Below, piece by piece: positions 7,650 to 15,227 of a stretch of 55,826 bases of DNA; the first letter of the stretch is position 1; each line of letters begins with the position of its first letter. The notes under the pieces are model-generated. The model worked only from the letters and a program-made list of their open reading frames with translations. It ran no database searches and had not been told where the DNA came from. The stretch comes from Leeuwenhoekiella parthenopeia (GTDB taxonomy: Bacteria; Bacteroidota; Bacteroidia; Flavobacteriales; Flavobacteriaceae): NCBI RefSeq assembly GCF_020782115.1, contig NZ_JAJGMW010000028.1, positions 1 to 55,826 on the forward strand. The letters are read 5' to 3'. Made by a program: the position numbers and the translations under genes.

Positions 7650-8216
7650 ATGAAAACAGTAAAATCAATTTTAATTCTGGCAGTAGCTGTAGGCACTGCA
7701 TCATTCACAACAAAAGCTATTATGGAAAAAGTAAGCGTAAAAACCAGCTCTATCACCTGGACCGGTAAAAAAGTAACCGGCAAGCACGTGGGAACCATAG
7801 ATCTTAAAGACGGGTTCTTTACAATGGAAGGGGACAACATCACCGGTGGTGAGTTTCATATCGATATGACCAGTATTGAATGTACCGATCTTTCCGGAGA
7901 CAGCAAAGGTCAGTTAGAAGGGCACTTAAAGAGCGACGACTTTTTTGGTGTTGACAATTACCCAACTGCAAAACTGGTTATAACCAATGCTGTAAAACAG
8001 GGAAATACCTATAAAGTAACCGGAGATCTTACGATTAAGAAAACCACCGAGCCGGTAACTTTTGAATTGGAGCGTGCAGGCAGCAACTTCAGCACCGTTC
8101 TTACAATCGACAGAAGTAAGTATGACGTACGTTACGGTTCTGGTAGTTTCTTCGACAACTTAGGGGATAAAACCATCTATGATGATTTCACCCTGGACAT
8201 CAACCTGTCTATCTAA
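7650..8216 (+). CDS. YceI-family periplasmic protein
   Basis: A 188-residue protein with a short N-terminal signal (about residues 1-23) and a YceI lipocalin-like barrel. Typical wording includes SSITWTGKKVTGKHVGTIDL near the start, EGHLKSDDFFGVDNYPTAKL in the middle and FTLDINL at the end. Family members bind polyisoprenoid or quinone-like lipids in the periplasm. It has the same palindrome in front as marR, which places it in the same small regulon as the nitroreductase. Confidence 0.9.
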   Translation: MKTVKSILILAVAVGTASFTTKAIMEKVSVKTSSITWTGKKVTGKHVGTIDLKDGFFTMEGDNITGGEFHIDMTSIECTDLSGDSKGQLEGHLKSDDFFGVDNYPTAKLVITNAVKQGNTYKVTGDLTIKKTTEPVTFELERAGSNFSTVLTIDRSKYDVRYGSGSFFDNLGDKTIYDDFTLDINLSI

Positions 8217-8244
8217 TTTTTTTCAGAACTAAATGCCGATTTTG

Positions 8245-8275
8245 TTTGTTAACTAAGAAGCTATTTTTATATTTG
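8245..8275 (+). promoter_or_regulatory. Promoter of the trp operon
   Basis: TTTG at 8245-8248, a 19-nt spacer, then TATATTTG at 8268-8275. This is a textbook fit to the Bacteroidota consensus. Transcription should begin around 8279-8283, directly at the leader-peptide start codon at 8284, so the leader mRNA would be nearly leaderless. Confidence 0.75.
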
Positions 8276-8283
8276 AGCCACTT

Positions 8284-8331
8284 ATGAAAAACAGAATCGC
8301 AAATACCTGGTGGTGGATCTCGCAACTTTAA
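8284..8331 (+). CDS. trpL: trp operon leader peptide (Trp-Trp-Trp)
   Basis: A 15-residue ORF, MKNRIANTWWWISQL, with three consecutive Trp codons (8308-8316) and a TAA stop. Ribosome stalling on these codons when charged tRNA-Trp is scarce would control the downstream attenuator. It lies just after a strong promoter and 41 nt before a rho-independent terminator, with trpE following. The arrangement matches classic trp attenuation. It is too short for automatic gene finders. Confidence 0.88.
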   Translation: MKNRIANTWWWISQL

Positions 8332-8398
8332 TGTCGTGATGCAACCTCGTATTTGATAAATACATAATTAAAGGCCTGTCTCACGACAGGTCTTTTTT
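8332..8398 (+). promoter_or_regulatory. trp attenuator: antiterminator and terminator pairing
   Basis: An upstream strand TGTCGTGA (8332-8339), just after the leader stop codon, is fully complementary to TCACGACA (8381-8388). The latter forms the loop and part of the 3' arm of the terminator hairpin, so the two structures exclude each other. Ribosome position on the leader peptide can decide between them. The pairing is read directly; the mechanism is by analogy with enteric trp leaders. Structured trp leaders have also been described in Bacteroidota. Confidence 0.75.
8373..8398 (+). terminator. Intrinsic terminator of the trp attenuator
   Basis: Stem GGCCTGTC (8373-8380), loop TCAC, stem GACAGGTC (8385-8392), then six T. 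The 8-bp stem includes one G-T wobble. It lies 60 nt upstream of trpE. Confidence 0.88.
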
Positions 8399-8457
8399 GT
8401 TTTACGCAAAGCGGAAAGACAACATAAAATGAGTTTAGGTAGTCAAACCCATAAAAG

Positions 8458-9855
8458 ATGAAATTTACCTTAAAGACACACAGCAAGAAAATTCTGGCAG
8501 ATACCATTACTCCGGTATCGGTTTACCTGCGTTTGCGCGATAAATTCCCCAACAGTCTGTTGCTGGAGAGCAGCGATTACCGGGCAAACGACAATACCTT
8601 CAGTTACATTTGCTGCAATCCCATCGCCTCCATTTCGGTACAAAACGAGCAGATTAAAGAAGTGTTTCCTGACGGAAGCATGCAGCAAACAAACATCAGT
8701 GCAGACACCGATGTCGTGGGTATTATTGAAGGCTTTGCCCAAAAGTTTGAAACCCAAAACAACGACCGCAAGTTCATTCAAAACGGACTTTTTGGGTATA
8801 TGAGTTATGACGCGGTACGCTATTTTGAAGATATTGAGATTGCTAAAAAGGAAGACAGCCTTCAGATCCCCGATATTTATTATGCGGTGTATCAAAACAT
8901 CATCGCCATCAACCATTTCAATAACGAGGCCTATATTTTTTCGCATACCTATGAAGGCGAAAACAACCTCGATCAAATCGCACAGCTGCTTACCGTAAAG
9001 AGCTTTTCAGAATACAACTTTAAGCTGGAAGGGGAACGCAAATCGGTAATGACCGATGCAGAATATGTAGACCTGGTCAAAACCTGTAAAAAGCATTGTC
9101 AGCGTGGCGATGTGTTTCAGATTGTACCTTCCAAGCGTTTTTCGCAAGGCTTTAGCGGCGATGAGTTTAACGTGTACCGAAGCCTGCGCAGCGTAAACCC
9201 ATCTCCCTACCTCTTCTATTTTGATTACGGAAACTTCAAGATTTTTGGCAGTTCGCCCGAAGCTCAATTGATCGTTCAGGACGGCAAAGCCGAAATTCAC
9301 CCCATCGCCGGAACCTTTAAACGTACCGGTAACGACGAGCAGGACGCCGCTTTGGCCAAAAAACTATCGGAAGACGCCAAAGAAAACAGCGAGCACGTGA
9401 TGCTGGTTGATCTTGCGCGTAACGACCTGAGTCGTAACGGCAGTAATGTAAAGGTAGAAACCTACCGCGAAGTGCAGTTTTTCTCGCACGTGATTCATCT
9501 GGTAAGTAAAGTCACGGGAACCAAACACCCCGAAACCTCAACAATGCGGGTGGTAGCAGATACTTTCCCGGCAGGGACTTTAAGCGGTGCACCCAAACAC
9601 AACGCGATGAAACTGCTGGAGAAATACGAACCCATCAACCGGGATTTTTACGGTGGCGCCATCGGCTTTATGGACTTTAACGGCAACTTCAATCACGCCA
9701 TCATCATCCGTTCGTTCCTGAGTAAAAACCATCAATTACACTATCAGGCCGGTGCGGGTGTGGTAAGCGACAGCGTGCCCGAAAAAGAACTCGAAGAAGT
9801 GTATAACAAACTGGGAGCCCTTTCTAAAGCCCTCAAACTGGCAGAAGAAATTTAG
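8458..9855 (+). CDS. trpE: Anthranilate synthase component I
   Basis: A 465-residue chorismate-utilising enzyme that makes anthranilate with glutamine-derived ammonia from TrpG. The LLESSDY motif (about 35-41) corresponds to the tryptophan feedback site. The catalytic C-terminal half contains CQRGDVFQIVPSKRF, HPIAGTFKRTG, HVMLVDLARND, PAGTLSGAPK, GAIGFMDFNG and YQAGAGVVSDS. This is the normal family length. It is the first enzyme gene of the operon, placed after the leader and attenuator. Spacing to trpG is 87 nt and contains two small inverted repeats. Confidence 0.97.
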   Translation: MKFTLKTHSKKILADTITPVSVYLRLRDKFPNSLLLESSDYRANDNTFSYICCNPIASISVQNEQIKEVFPDGSMQQTNISADTDVVGIIEGFAQKFETQNNDRKFIQNGLFGYMSYDAVRYFEDIEIAKKEDSLQIPDIYYAVYQNIIAINHFNNEAYIFSHTYEGENNLDQIAQLLTVKSFSEYNFKLEGERKSVMTDAEYVDLVKTCKKHCQRGDVFQIVPSKRFSQGFSGDEFNVYRSLRSVNPSPYLFYFDYGNFKIFGSSPEAQLIVQDGKAEIHPIAGTFKRTGNDEQDAALAKKLSEDAKENSEHVMLVDLARNDLSRNGSNVKVETYREVQFFSHVIHLVSKVTGTKHPETSTMRVVADTFPAGTLSGAPKHNAMKLLEKYEPINRDFYGGAIGFMDFNGNFNHAIIIRSFLSKNHQLHYQAGAGVVSDSVPEKELEEVYNKLGALSKALKLAEEI

Positions 9856-9942
9856 TCACCTGGTACCCAAAAGGGAACCCTTATTTTCGCAAAGCGAAAA
9901 AATTAAAAGAACTTAAAGTATTCAATAGACTTTAAACCAAAT

Positions 9943-10572
9943 ATGGAAACCAATAGTAATAGCAATAATAATAGTAAATCCACTCCCCTTTCGGGGGTCG
10001 GGGGGCTCAAAATATTAGTCATCGACAACTACGACAGTTTTGTGTACAACCTGGTGCATTACCTGGAAGATCTGGACTGTGAGGTTACCGTAAAACGAAA
10101 CGATCAGCTTACGCTGGAAGAAGTTAAGGATTACGATAAAATTTTACTCTCTCCGGGACCGGGCATTCCCGATGAAGCCGGACTTCTGAAAGCCATCATA
10201 AAAGAATATGCGCCTACCAAGAGTATGTTTGGGGTATGTTTGGGTCAGCAGGCAATTGGCGAGGTTTTCGGCGGAAGCCTGATCAATCTGGATAAGGTTT
10301 TTCACGGGGTAGCCACCAAAGCGAAACAGACCGTGAAAGACGAAACGCTCTTTAAAGACATTCCGGAAGAATTTGAAATAGGTCGCTATCACTCGTGGGT
10401 CGTGGCGCCGGAAGGGTTCCCGGAAGAACTGGAAATCACCTCGGTAGACGATAACGGCCAAATCATGTCTTTGCGTCATAAAACATACGACGTGCGCGGG
10501 GTACAATTCCATCCGGAATCGGTACTCACACCCGAAGGCAAAAAAATGATCAAAAATTGGATAAATGCGTAG
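9943..10572 (+). CDS. trpG: Anthranilate synthase component II (glutamine amidotransferase)
   Basis: A 209-residue class I glutamine amidotransferase that feeds ammonia to TrpE. The catalytic triad is Cys99 (GVCLGQQ), His190 and Glu192 (FHPES). Family members normally begin MKILVIDNYDSF; here that block is LKILVIDNYDSF at 22-33, with CTC where the start ATG should be. The first 21 residues are low-complexity (Asn/Ser-rich, then SGVGG). They are encoded by an AATAGTAATAG-type stretch plus a palindromic CCCCTTTCGGGGG element. No other good start exists near codon 22, so translation must use the repeat-derived ATG at 9943 or a non-standard codon. Confidence 0.95.
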   Translation: METNSNSNNNSKSTPLSGVGGLKILVIDNYDSFVYNLVHYLEDLDCEVTVKRNDQLTLEEVKDYDKILLSPGPGIPDEAGLLKAIIKEYAPTKSMFGVCLGQQAIGEVFGGSLINLDKVFHGVATKAKQTVKDETLFKDIPEEFEIGRYHSWVVAPEGFPEELEITSVDDNGQIMSLRHKTYDVRGVQFHPESVLTPEGKKMIKNWINA

Positions 10573-10739
10573 CACTTTATCATTTCCGCCCTTCGGCTAT
10601 CGCTCAGGATAGACTCCGGCGGAAATCTCAATAAAACATAGTTTACATTTCCGCGAAGGCGGAAATCTCAAAACAGAATTACAAACATCAAAAAAAGTTC
10701 TCTCCCCCGGGGAGAGATGCCCGAAGGGCAGAGAGGGAA
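10573..10739. repeat. Palindromic elements in the trpG-trpD spacer
   Basis: Three inverted repeats fill this 167-nt spacer. The first (about 10583-10627) has CATTTCCGCC/GGCGGAAATC arms that enclose an inverted copy of the CCTGAGCGATAGCCGAAGG element. The second (10648-10669) is a minimal ATTTCCGC-GAAG-GCGGAAAT hairpin. The third (10698-10737) has CTCTCCCCCGGGGAGAG followed by GCCCGAAGGGC. Confidence 0.85.
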
Positions 10740-11738
10740 ATGAAAACACTTTTAAACAGACTCATCAACCACGAGCAACTCAATAAATCAGAGGCACGTG
10801 ACGTGCTGGTCAATATTTCGGAAGGTAAGTACAACACCAGCCAGATTGCGGCATTTATGACGGTGTATATGATGCGCAGCATCACCGTTGAAGAACTGGC
10901 CGGCTTTCGGGATGCGCTTTTAGATTTGTGCATCGCCGTACCCTTTGAAGGCTATGATGCCATTGACCTCTGCGGAACCGGTGGCGATGGCAAGGATACC
11001 TTCAACATTTCGACCCTGTCTTCCTTTGTAGCCGCCGGAGCCGGAATCAACGTAACCAAACACGGGAATTACGGGGTTTCTTCGGTGAGTGGGAGCAGCA
11101 ACGTGATGGAGCATCTGGGTATTACATTCAGTAACGATAAAGACTTTTTGAAGCGTTGCCTGGACGAGGCGGGAATTTGTGTGTTACATGCGCCCCTCTT
11201 CCACCCCGCTATGAAGAATGTAGGTCCTATACGCCGCGAACTGGGCGTCAAAACCTTTTTCAATATGTTGGGCCCTATGGTAAATCCGGCTTTTCCCGAC
11301 AATCAGTTGGTGGGGGTTTTCAATCTGGAGTTGGCCCGTATGTATGGCTACCTCTATCAGAAAACCGATAAGAATTTCACCATTCTGCACAGCATAGACG
11401 GCTATGACGAGATTTCCCTCACCGGCGAGACCAAAGCCATTCGCAACACCAGCGAGCGTATGCTTACCGCTGAAGATTTTGGCGTAGAAACCATTAGACA
11501 GGAACAGATTTACGGCGGCGACAGCATCGAGTCTTCTGCTGCAATATTTAAAAAAGTCATCAGCGGGCAGGGCACCGAAGCTCAGAACAATGTGGTCGCG
11601 GCAAATGCCGGTATGGCCATAGCCACAGTAAAAGGCCTGGAACCCAAAGAAGGATTTGACATCGCGAGAGAAACCCTCCTCAGCGGTAAAGCTTTAGATC
11701 GCTTAGAGAAACTAATTCAGCTAAGCTCACACGTCTAA
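10740..11738 (+). CDS. trpD: Anthranilate phosphoribosyltransferase
   Basis: A 332-residue enzyme that transfers phosphoribose from PRPP to anthranilate. The conserved glycine-rich loop CGTGGDGKDTFNIST (about 80-94) binds PRPP. KHGNYGVSS and NMLGPMVNP are further family signatures. The length is normal and the ATG start directly follows a palindromic element. It is third in the trp operon and not fused to trpG. Confidence 0.97.
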   Translation: MKTLLNRLINHEQLNKSEARDVLVNISEGKYNTSQIAAFMTVYMMRSITVEELAGFRDALLDLCIAVPFEGYDAIDLCGTGGDGKDTFNISTLSSFVAAGAGINVTKHGNYGVSSVSGSSNVMEHLGITFSNDKDFLKRCLDEAGICVLHAPLFHPAMKNVGPIRRELGVKTFFNMLGPMVNPAFPDNQLVGVFNLELARMYGYLYQKTDKNFTILHSIDGYDEISLTGETKAIRNTSERMLTAEDFGVETIRQEQIYGGDSIESSAAIFKKVISGQGTEAQNNVVAANAGMAIATVKGLEPKEGFDIARETLLSGKALDRLEKLIQLSSHV

Positions 11739-11774
11739 TAGGTAATAGCAATAAAAATAACAATAGTAATCGTT

Positions 11775-12557
11775 TTGAACATTTTAGATAAAATAATCTC
11801 AGACAAACGAAAGGAAGTAGCCTTACGTAAGCAACTAATTCCCGTGAGTCAATTAGAACAATCCGTTCTTTTTGACCGGAAATCGCCTTCGCTGGCTCAG
11901 GCTTTACGCGATAGTGACACCGGCATCATCGCCGAGCACAAGCGCCGTTCCCCCAGCAAGCAGGTAATCAATCACAACCTCAACGTTCAGGATGTCGCAA
12001 CCGGTTATGAAAGTGCCGGTGCCTGCGGCATGAGCGTTCTTACAGACGGTAAATACTTTGGCGGTTCTCTGGACGATTTGCTGTTAGCCCGTGCTGCCAG
12101 CAATTTTCCGCTGTTGCGAAAAGAGTTTATGATTGATGAATATCAAATTCTCGAGGCCAAGGCTTATGGTGCAGACGTCATTTTATTGATCGCTGCGGTA
12201 CTTTCGCAAAGCGAAATCAGGAGCCTGTCTGAATTCGCAAAAACGCTGGGGATGGATGTCCTGCTGGAGGTGCACAACCTTGAAGAATTGCAAAAATCGA
12301 TTATGCCTTCGCTCGATATGCTGGGAGTCAACAACCGAAACTTAAAAACCTTTGAGGTTAGCCTCGATATCAGTAAAAACCTTTCCGCAGAAATCCCGGA
12401 CGAATTTGTAAAAGTCTCTGAAAGCGGAATCAGCACTATCGAAGCGATTAAGGAGTTACGCCCTTTTGGCTATCAGGGCTATTTAATTGGTGAAAACTTT
12501 ATGAAAACCGATGATCCCGGTGCAAGCGCCACTGAGTTTATCCATAAACTCCGATAA
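11775..12557 (+). CDS. trpC: Indole-3-glycerol-phosphate synthase
   Basis: A 260-residue TIM-barrel enzyme. Motifs include IIAEHKRRSPSK (the active-site Lys and Glu region), VLTDGKYFGGS, LLRKEFMIDEYQI, LGVNNRNLKTFEV and VSESGIST. Translation appears to start at TTG (11775): NILDKIISDKRKEV is the family N-terminus and no ATG lies nearby upstream in frame. The 36-nt spacer from trpD carries an AATAG/CAATA-rich stretch like the one that encodes the start of TrpG. Confidence 0.96.
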   Translation: MNILDKIISDKRKEVALRKQLIPVSQLEQSVLFDRKSPSLAQALRDSDTGIIAEHKRRSPSKQVINHNLNVQDVATGYESAGACGMSVLTDGKYFGGSLDDLLLARAASNFPLLRKEFMIDEYQILEAKAYGADVILLIAAVLSQSEIRSLSEFAKTLGMDVLLEVHNLEELQKSIMPSLDMLGVNNRNLKTFEVSLDISKNLSAEIPDEFVKVSESGISTIEAIKELRPFGYQGYLIGENFMKTDDPGASATEFIHKLR

Positions 12558-12646
12558 AAAGCTCCCCTCCTTTCCAAGGAGGGGAACGTTTCAGCTTTGC
12601 TGAAACAGGGGTGGTTCTACTGCCCCCGGATTGGAAATAATCTGAA
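12558..12646. repeat. Palindromic elements in the trpC-trpF spacer
   Basis: Two nested inverted repeats: CTCCCCTCCTT-TCC-AAGGAGGGG (about 12564-12587), then GTTTCAGC-TTT-GCTGAAAC (12590-12607), followed by an AGGGGTGGTT tail. Elements of this wording are common between genes in Bacteroidota. The stem could slow or stop RNA polymerase, but there is no T run. Confidence 0.8.
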
Positions 12647-13561
12647 ATGAAAAATAAAGACACACATAAAAAAGAAACTCCCGCTCTCCCGACCTCCTTC
12701 GGGATGGAGAGGGTTGGGGTGAGGATAAAAGTCTGTGGGATGAAACACAACACCGCAGCCGTTGCAGCCTTGCAGCCCGATTATCTGGGGTTTATTTTTC
12801 ATGAGAAGAGTCCGCGCAATTATGATTTAAAAGAGATTCCTAAGTTGCCACCCCGAGTCAAAAAAGTAGGCGTATTTGTCAATGCCAGCCTGGATTTTGT
12901 TCTTGAAAAAGTAAACCAATTTGGTTTTGACGTCATCCAGTTACACGGTAACGAATCACCCGAGTATTGCAAAGAACTTAGAGGGCTATGTCAGATCGAG
13001 CGTGTCACACTGAGCTTGTCGAAGTGGAGTCGTGATCCTGAGAAAGAACATAAAACCGACTCCGCCAAAAAGCCTATACCTGGCCCTTCCGGTGAGCTCA
13101 GGACAGGCTCAGTCGAAGTACCTGTACCGAGCGCAATCGAAGTGCCTGCACGGAGCCCAGTCGAAGTGCCTGTACCGAGCGCAGTCGAGGTACCTGCACT
13201 GAGCTCAGTCGAAGTGTGGAAAGTGTTTAGCATAAAAGATCACTTTGATTTTTCAGTCTTAGAAGCCTATGAACCCTATGTAGATGCCTTTTTATTCGAT
13301 ACCAAAGGCAAGGAAAAAGGAGGCAATGGGTACACCTTTGACTGGGAAGTTTTAAAAGACTATCCTTCCAAAAAACCTTTCGTACTGAGTGGAGGTATTG
13401 GTCTGGACGAACTCGACTCCGTCAAAAATATGCTGAAGACTGATTTACCGCTGTTTGCCATTGATGTAAACAGTAAATTCGAAGACCAGCCCGGATTAAA
13501 AAATAGAAGCGATTTAGAGGAGTTATTGAGCTTTTTTAGAAATCCTGATAGTGCGAAATAA
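12647..13561 (+). CDS. trpF: Phosphoribosylanthranilate isomerase with repeat-derived in-frame insertion
   Basis: A 304-residue ORF, whereas family members have about 200-210. The catalytic pair is present: Cys30 (KVCGM) and Asp218 (LFDTKG), with the phosphate-binding SGGIG at 248-252. Two segments are extra. Residues 1-26 come from a palindromic CTCTCCCGACC...GAGAGGGTTGGGG element and stand where the ATG of the usual MKIKVCGMK should be. Residues about 115-189 interrupt the loop between HGNESPEYCKELR and VWKVFSI and contain four 8-residue repeats, VEVPVPSA-like (156-187). The fold should tolerate a surface loop there. It may be functional, since no stop or frameshift is present. Confidence 0.93.
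   Translation: MKNKDTHKKETPALPTSFGMERVGVRIKVCGMKHNTAAVAALQPDYLGFIFHEKSPRNYDLKEIPKLPPRVKKVGVFVNASLDFVLEKVNQFGFDVIQLHGNESPEYCKELRGLCQIERVTLSLSKWSRDPEKEHKTDSAKKPIPGPSGELRTGSVEVPVPSAIEVPARSPVEVPVPSAVEVPALSSVEVWKVFSIKDHFDFSVLEAYEPYVDAFLFDTKGKEKGGNGYTFDWEVLKDYPSKKPFVLSGGIGLDELDSVKNMLKTDLPLFAIDVNSKFEDQPGLKNRSDLEELLSFFRNPDSAK
12996..13032. repeat. Dispersed repeat copy inside trpF
   Basis: These 37 nt match the reverse complement of 18061-18097 in a distant spacer with only two mismatches. They encode about residues 117-129 of the TrpF ORF. Finding the same sequence in an unrelated non-coding region shows that the extra TrpF segment came from a mobile or spreading repeat and not from the enzyme itself. 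Confidence 0.9.
13112..13207. repeat. Four tandem 24-nt palindromic units inside trpF
   Basis: Four 24-nt units (13112, 13136, 13160, 13184) of the form gtcgaagtgcctg / taccgagcgca. They encode VEVPVPSA, IEVPARSP, VEVPVPSA and VEVPALSS. After circular shift the unit reads CCTG-nnn-CGAGCGCAGTCGAAG-nG, the same wording as the intergenic element at 1978-2001 (core GAGCGCAGTCGAAG identical). A unit length of 24 keeps the reading frame. Confidence 0.9.
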
Positions 13562-13584
13562 AAAATAGAAATAAGAATAAAAGA

Positions 13585-13605
13585 TTTCCGCCTTCGCGGA
13601 AATGA
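13585..13605. repeat. ATTTCCGC palindrome in the trpF-trpB spacer
   Basis: ATTTCCGC-CTTC-GCGGAAAT, a perfect hairpin of the same family as those at 10648-10669, 14853-14873 and 15383-15404. It lies 17 nt upstream of the trpB start codon. Confidence 0.85.
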
Positions 13606-13621
13606 AAATATAGAATAAAAA

Positions 13622-14806
13622 ATGAACTACAACGTAAACGAAAACGGATATTACGGCGATTTTGGAGGAGCATACATCCCCGAGATGCTGTATCCCAATG
13701 TAGAAGAACTGCGCCAGAATTACATCAAGGTCATGCAGGAACCCGAATTTCAGAACGAATTTCACGAACTGCTGCGCGAGTACGTAGGTCGCCCTACCCC
13801 GCTTTATTTCGCGAAGCGCTTTTCTGAAAAATATGGGACTAAAGTCTACCTGAAACGCGAAGACCTCTGCCATACCGGGGCGCACAAGGTTAACAACACC
13901 ATCGGGCAGATTTTGATGGCTAAACGTTTAGGCAAAACCCGTATCATCGCAGAGACCGGTGCCGGGCAGCACGGGGTGGCTACCGCTACCGTTTGTGCTT
14001 TGATGGGACTCGAGTGCATCGTCTACATGGGCGCTGTTGATATCAAACGCCAGGCGCCAAACGTCGCCCGTATGAAAATGTTGGGCGCCAAGGTCGTTCC
14101 GGCAGAATCGGGAAGTAAAACCCTGAAGGATGCCACAAACGAGGCCATTCGCGACTGGATCAACAATCCTACCGACACGCACTACATCATCGGTAGCGTC
14201 GTAGGGCCGCATCCCTATCCCGATATGGTAGCACGTTTTCAAAGCGTGATTTCCGAAGAGGTTAAAAAACAACTGGTGGAGAAAGAAGGGCGTGAAAATC
14301 CCGATTACGTAGTGGCTTGTGTAGGAGGCGGCAGCAATGCTGCGGGTATTTACTACCACTATCTTGACAATCCGAATGTGGGTATCATCGCGGTTGAAGC
14401 TGCCGGTAAGGGCATTGACAGCGGCGAGAGTGCAGCAACCTCAGCATTGGGCAAAGAAGGTATTATTCACGGTAGCAAAACCCTGCTGATGCAAACGCCG
14501 GACGGTCAGATCACCGAGCCCTATTCCATTTCGGCAGGTTTGGATTATCCCGGAGTTGGGCCTATGCACGCGCACCTGTTTCGCAGCGGACGAGGGGAAT
14601 TCATCAGCATCACCGATGATGCAGCCATGCAGGCCGGTCTGGAACTCAGCAAACTCGAAGGCATCATCCCGGCGATTGAAACCTCACACGCCTTAGCCAT
14701 TTTCAAAGACCGAAAATTTAAAAAAGACGATGTGGTGGTGATTAATTTAAGCGGTAGAGGGGACAAGGATTTGAATACGTATATCGAATATTTCAACCTC
14801 GCATAA
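13622..14806 (+). CDS. trpB: Tryptophan synthase beta subunit
   Basis: A 394-residue PLP enzyme that condenses indole with serine. The PLP lysine is Lys89 in [22 protein letters not shown] and the GGGSNAAGI phosphate-binding loop are present, as is the C-terminal NLSGRGDKD. It has the normal length for a TrpB1-type protein and an N-terminus ([13 protein letters not shown]) like other partners of TrpA. trpA is 608 nt downstream, separated by a broken GIY-YIG gene and tandem repeats, whereas the two genes usually lie close together. Confidence 0.97.
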   Translation: MNYNVNENGYYGDFGGAYIPEMLYPNVEELRQNYIKVMQEPEFQNEFHELLREYVGRPTPLYFAKRFSEKYGTKVYLKREDLCHTGAHKVNNTIGQILMAKRLGKTRIIAETGAGQHGVATATVCALMGLECIVYMGAVDIKRQAPNVARMKMLGAKVVPAESGSKTLKDATNEAIRDWINNPTDTHYIIGSVVGPHPYPDMVARFQSVISEEVKKQLVEKEGRENPDYVVACVGGGSNAAGIYYHYLDNPNVGIIAVEAAGKGIDSGESAATSALGKEGIIHGSKTLLMQTPDGQITEPYSISAGLDYPGVGPMHAHLFRSGRGEFISITDDAAMQAGLELSKLEGIIPAIETSHALAIFKDRKFKKDDVVVINLSGRGDKDLNTYIEYFNLA

Positions 14807-14823
14807 GCGAGTTTGACTTTTTT

Positions 14824-14873
14824 CATTTCCGCGAAGGTCGAGTGTTATTTTTCATTTCCGCGAAGGCGGAAAT
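14824..14873. repeat. ATTTCCGCGAAGG palindromes after trpB
   Basis: Two elements in a row: a truncated ATTTCCGCGAAGGTCG and then a complete ATTTCCGC-GAAG-GCGGAAAT. The first looks like a half copy that ends in a different sequence. Confidence 0.8.
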
Positions 14874-14898
14874 CTTATGATCCAAACCCCAATGCTCA

Positions 14899-15189
14899 AT
14901 GGAAGAATTGTTTTAAACCTATATTCTTACCAATAAAAACCACACCGTTCTTTACATTGGGGTAACCGCTGATTTGAAAAAACGCTTAAGACAACATAAA
15001 CAAAAAAGTAATAAAGGATTTACGGGAAAATACAATGTAGAAAAACTGGTCTATTTTGAATCAACTCCCTATGTGAATAATGCGATACACAGGGAGAAGC
15101 AACTCAAAAAATGGAATCGGGAGTGGAAAGAAAATCTAATAAGCGACATAAATCCGGATTGGAATGATTTGAGTTGGATGCTTGAGTGA
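14899..15189 (+). pseudogene. GIY-YIG endonuclease-domain gene with a nonsense codon
   Basis: An in-frame ATG at 14899 gives MEELF, then a TAA stop (14914-14916), then TYILTNKNHTVLYIGVTADL and onward without interruption to 15189. Together this is a normal-length (96-codon) single-domain GIY-YIG protein with the YIL and YIG motifs and the Arg/His helix (KKRLRQHK). One base change at codon 6 would restore it. A restart at TTG 14974 would lose both signature motifs, so the product is probably inactive. It lies between trpB and trpA. Family members of this small type have no well-defined role. Confidence 0.8.
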
Positions 15190-15227
15190 AATTATTCCGG
15201 ATTAAATAAAGGGTTTTAAATAAAAAT

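Noticed and set aside
13112-13207. TrpF octapeptide repeats as an evolved protein-binding domain
   Set aside because: The DNA matches intergenic repeats outside the gene, so a repeat insertion explains it more simply; a later acquired role cannot be excluded.
14899-15189. GIY-YIG gene as homing endonuclease of an intron
   Set aside because: The protein is the small stand-alone type, and trpB and trpA on either side are both complete, so no intron or intein is interrupted here.
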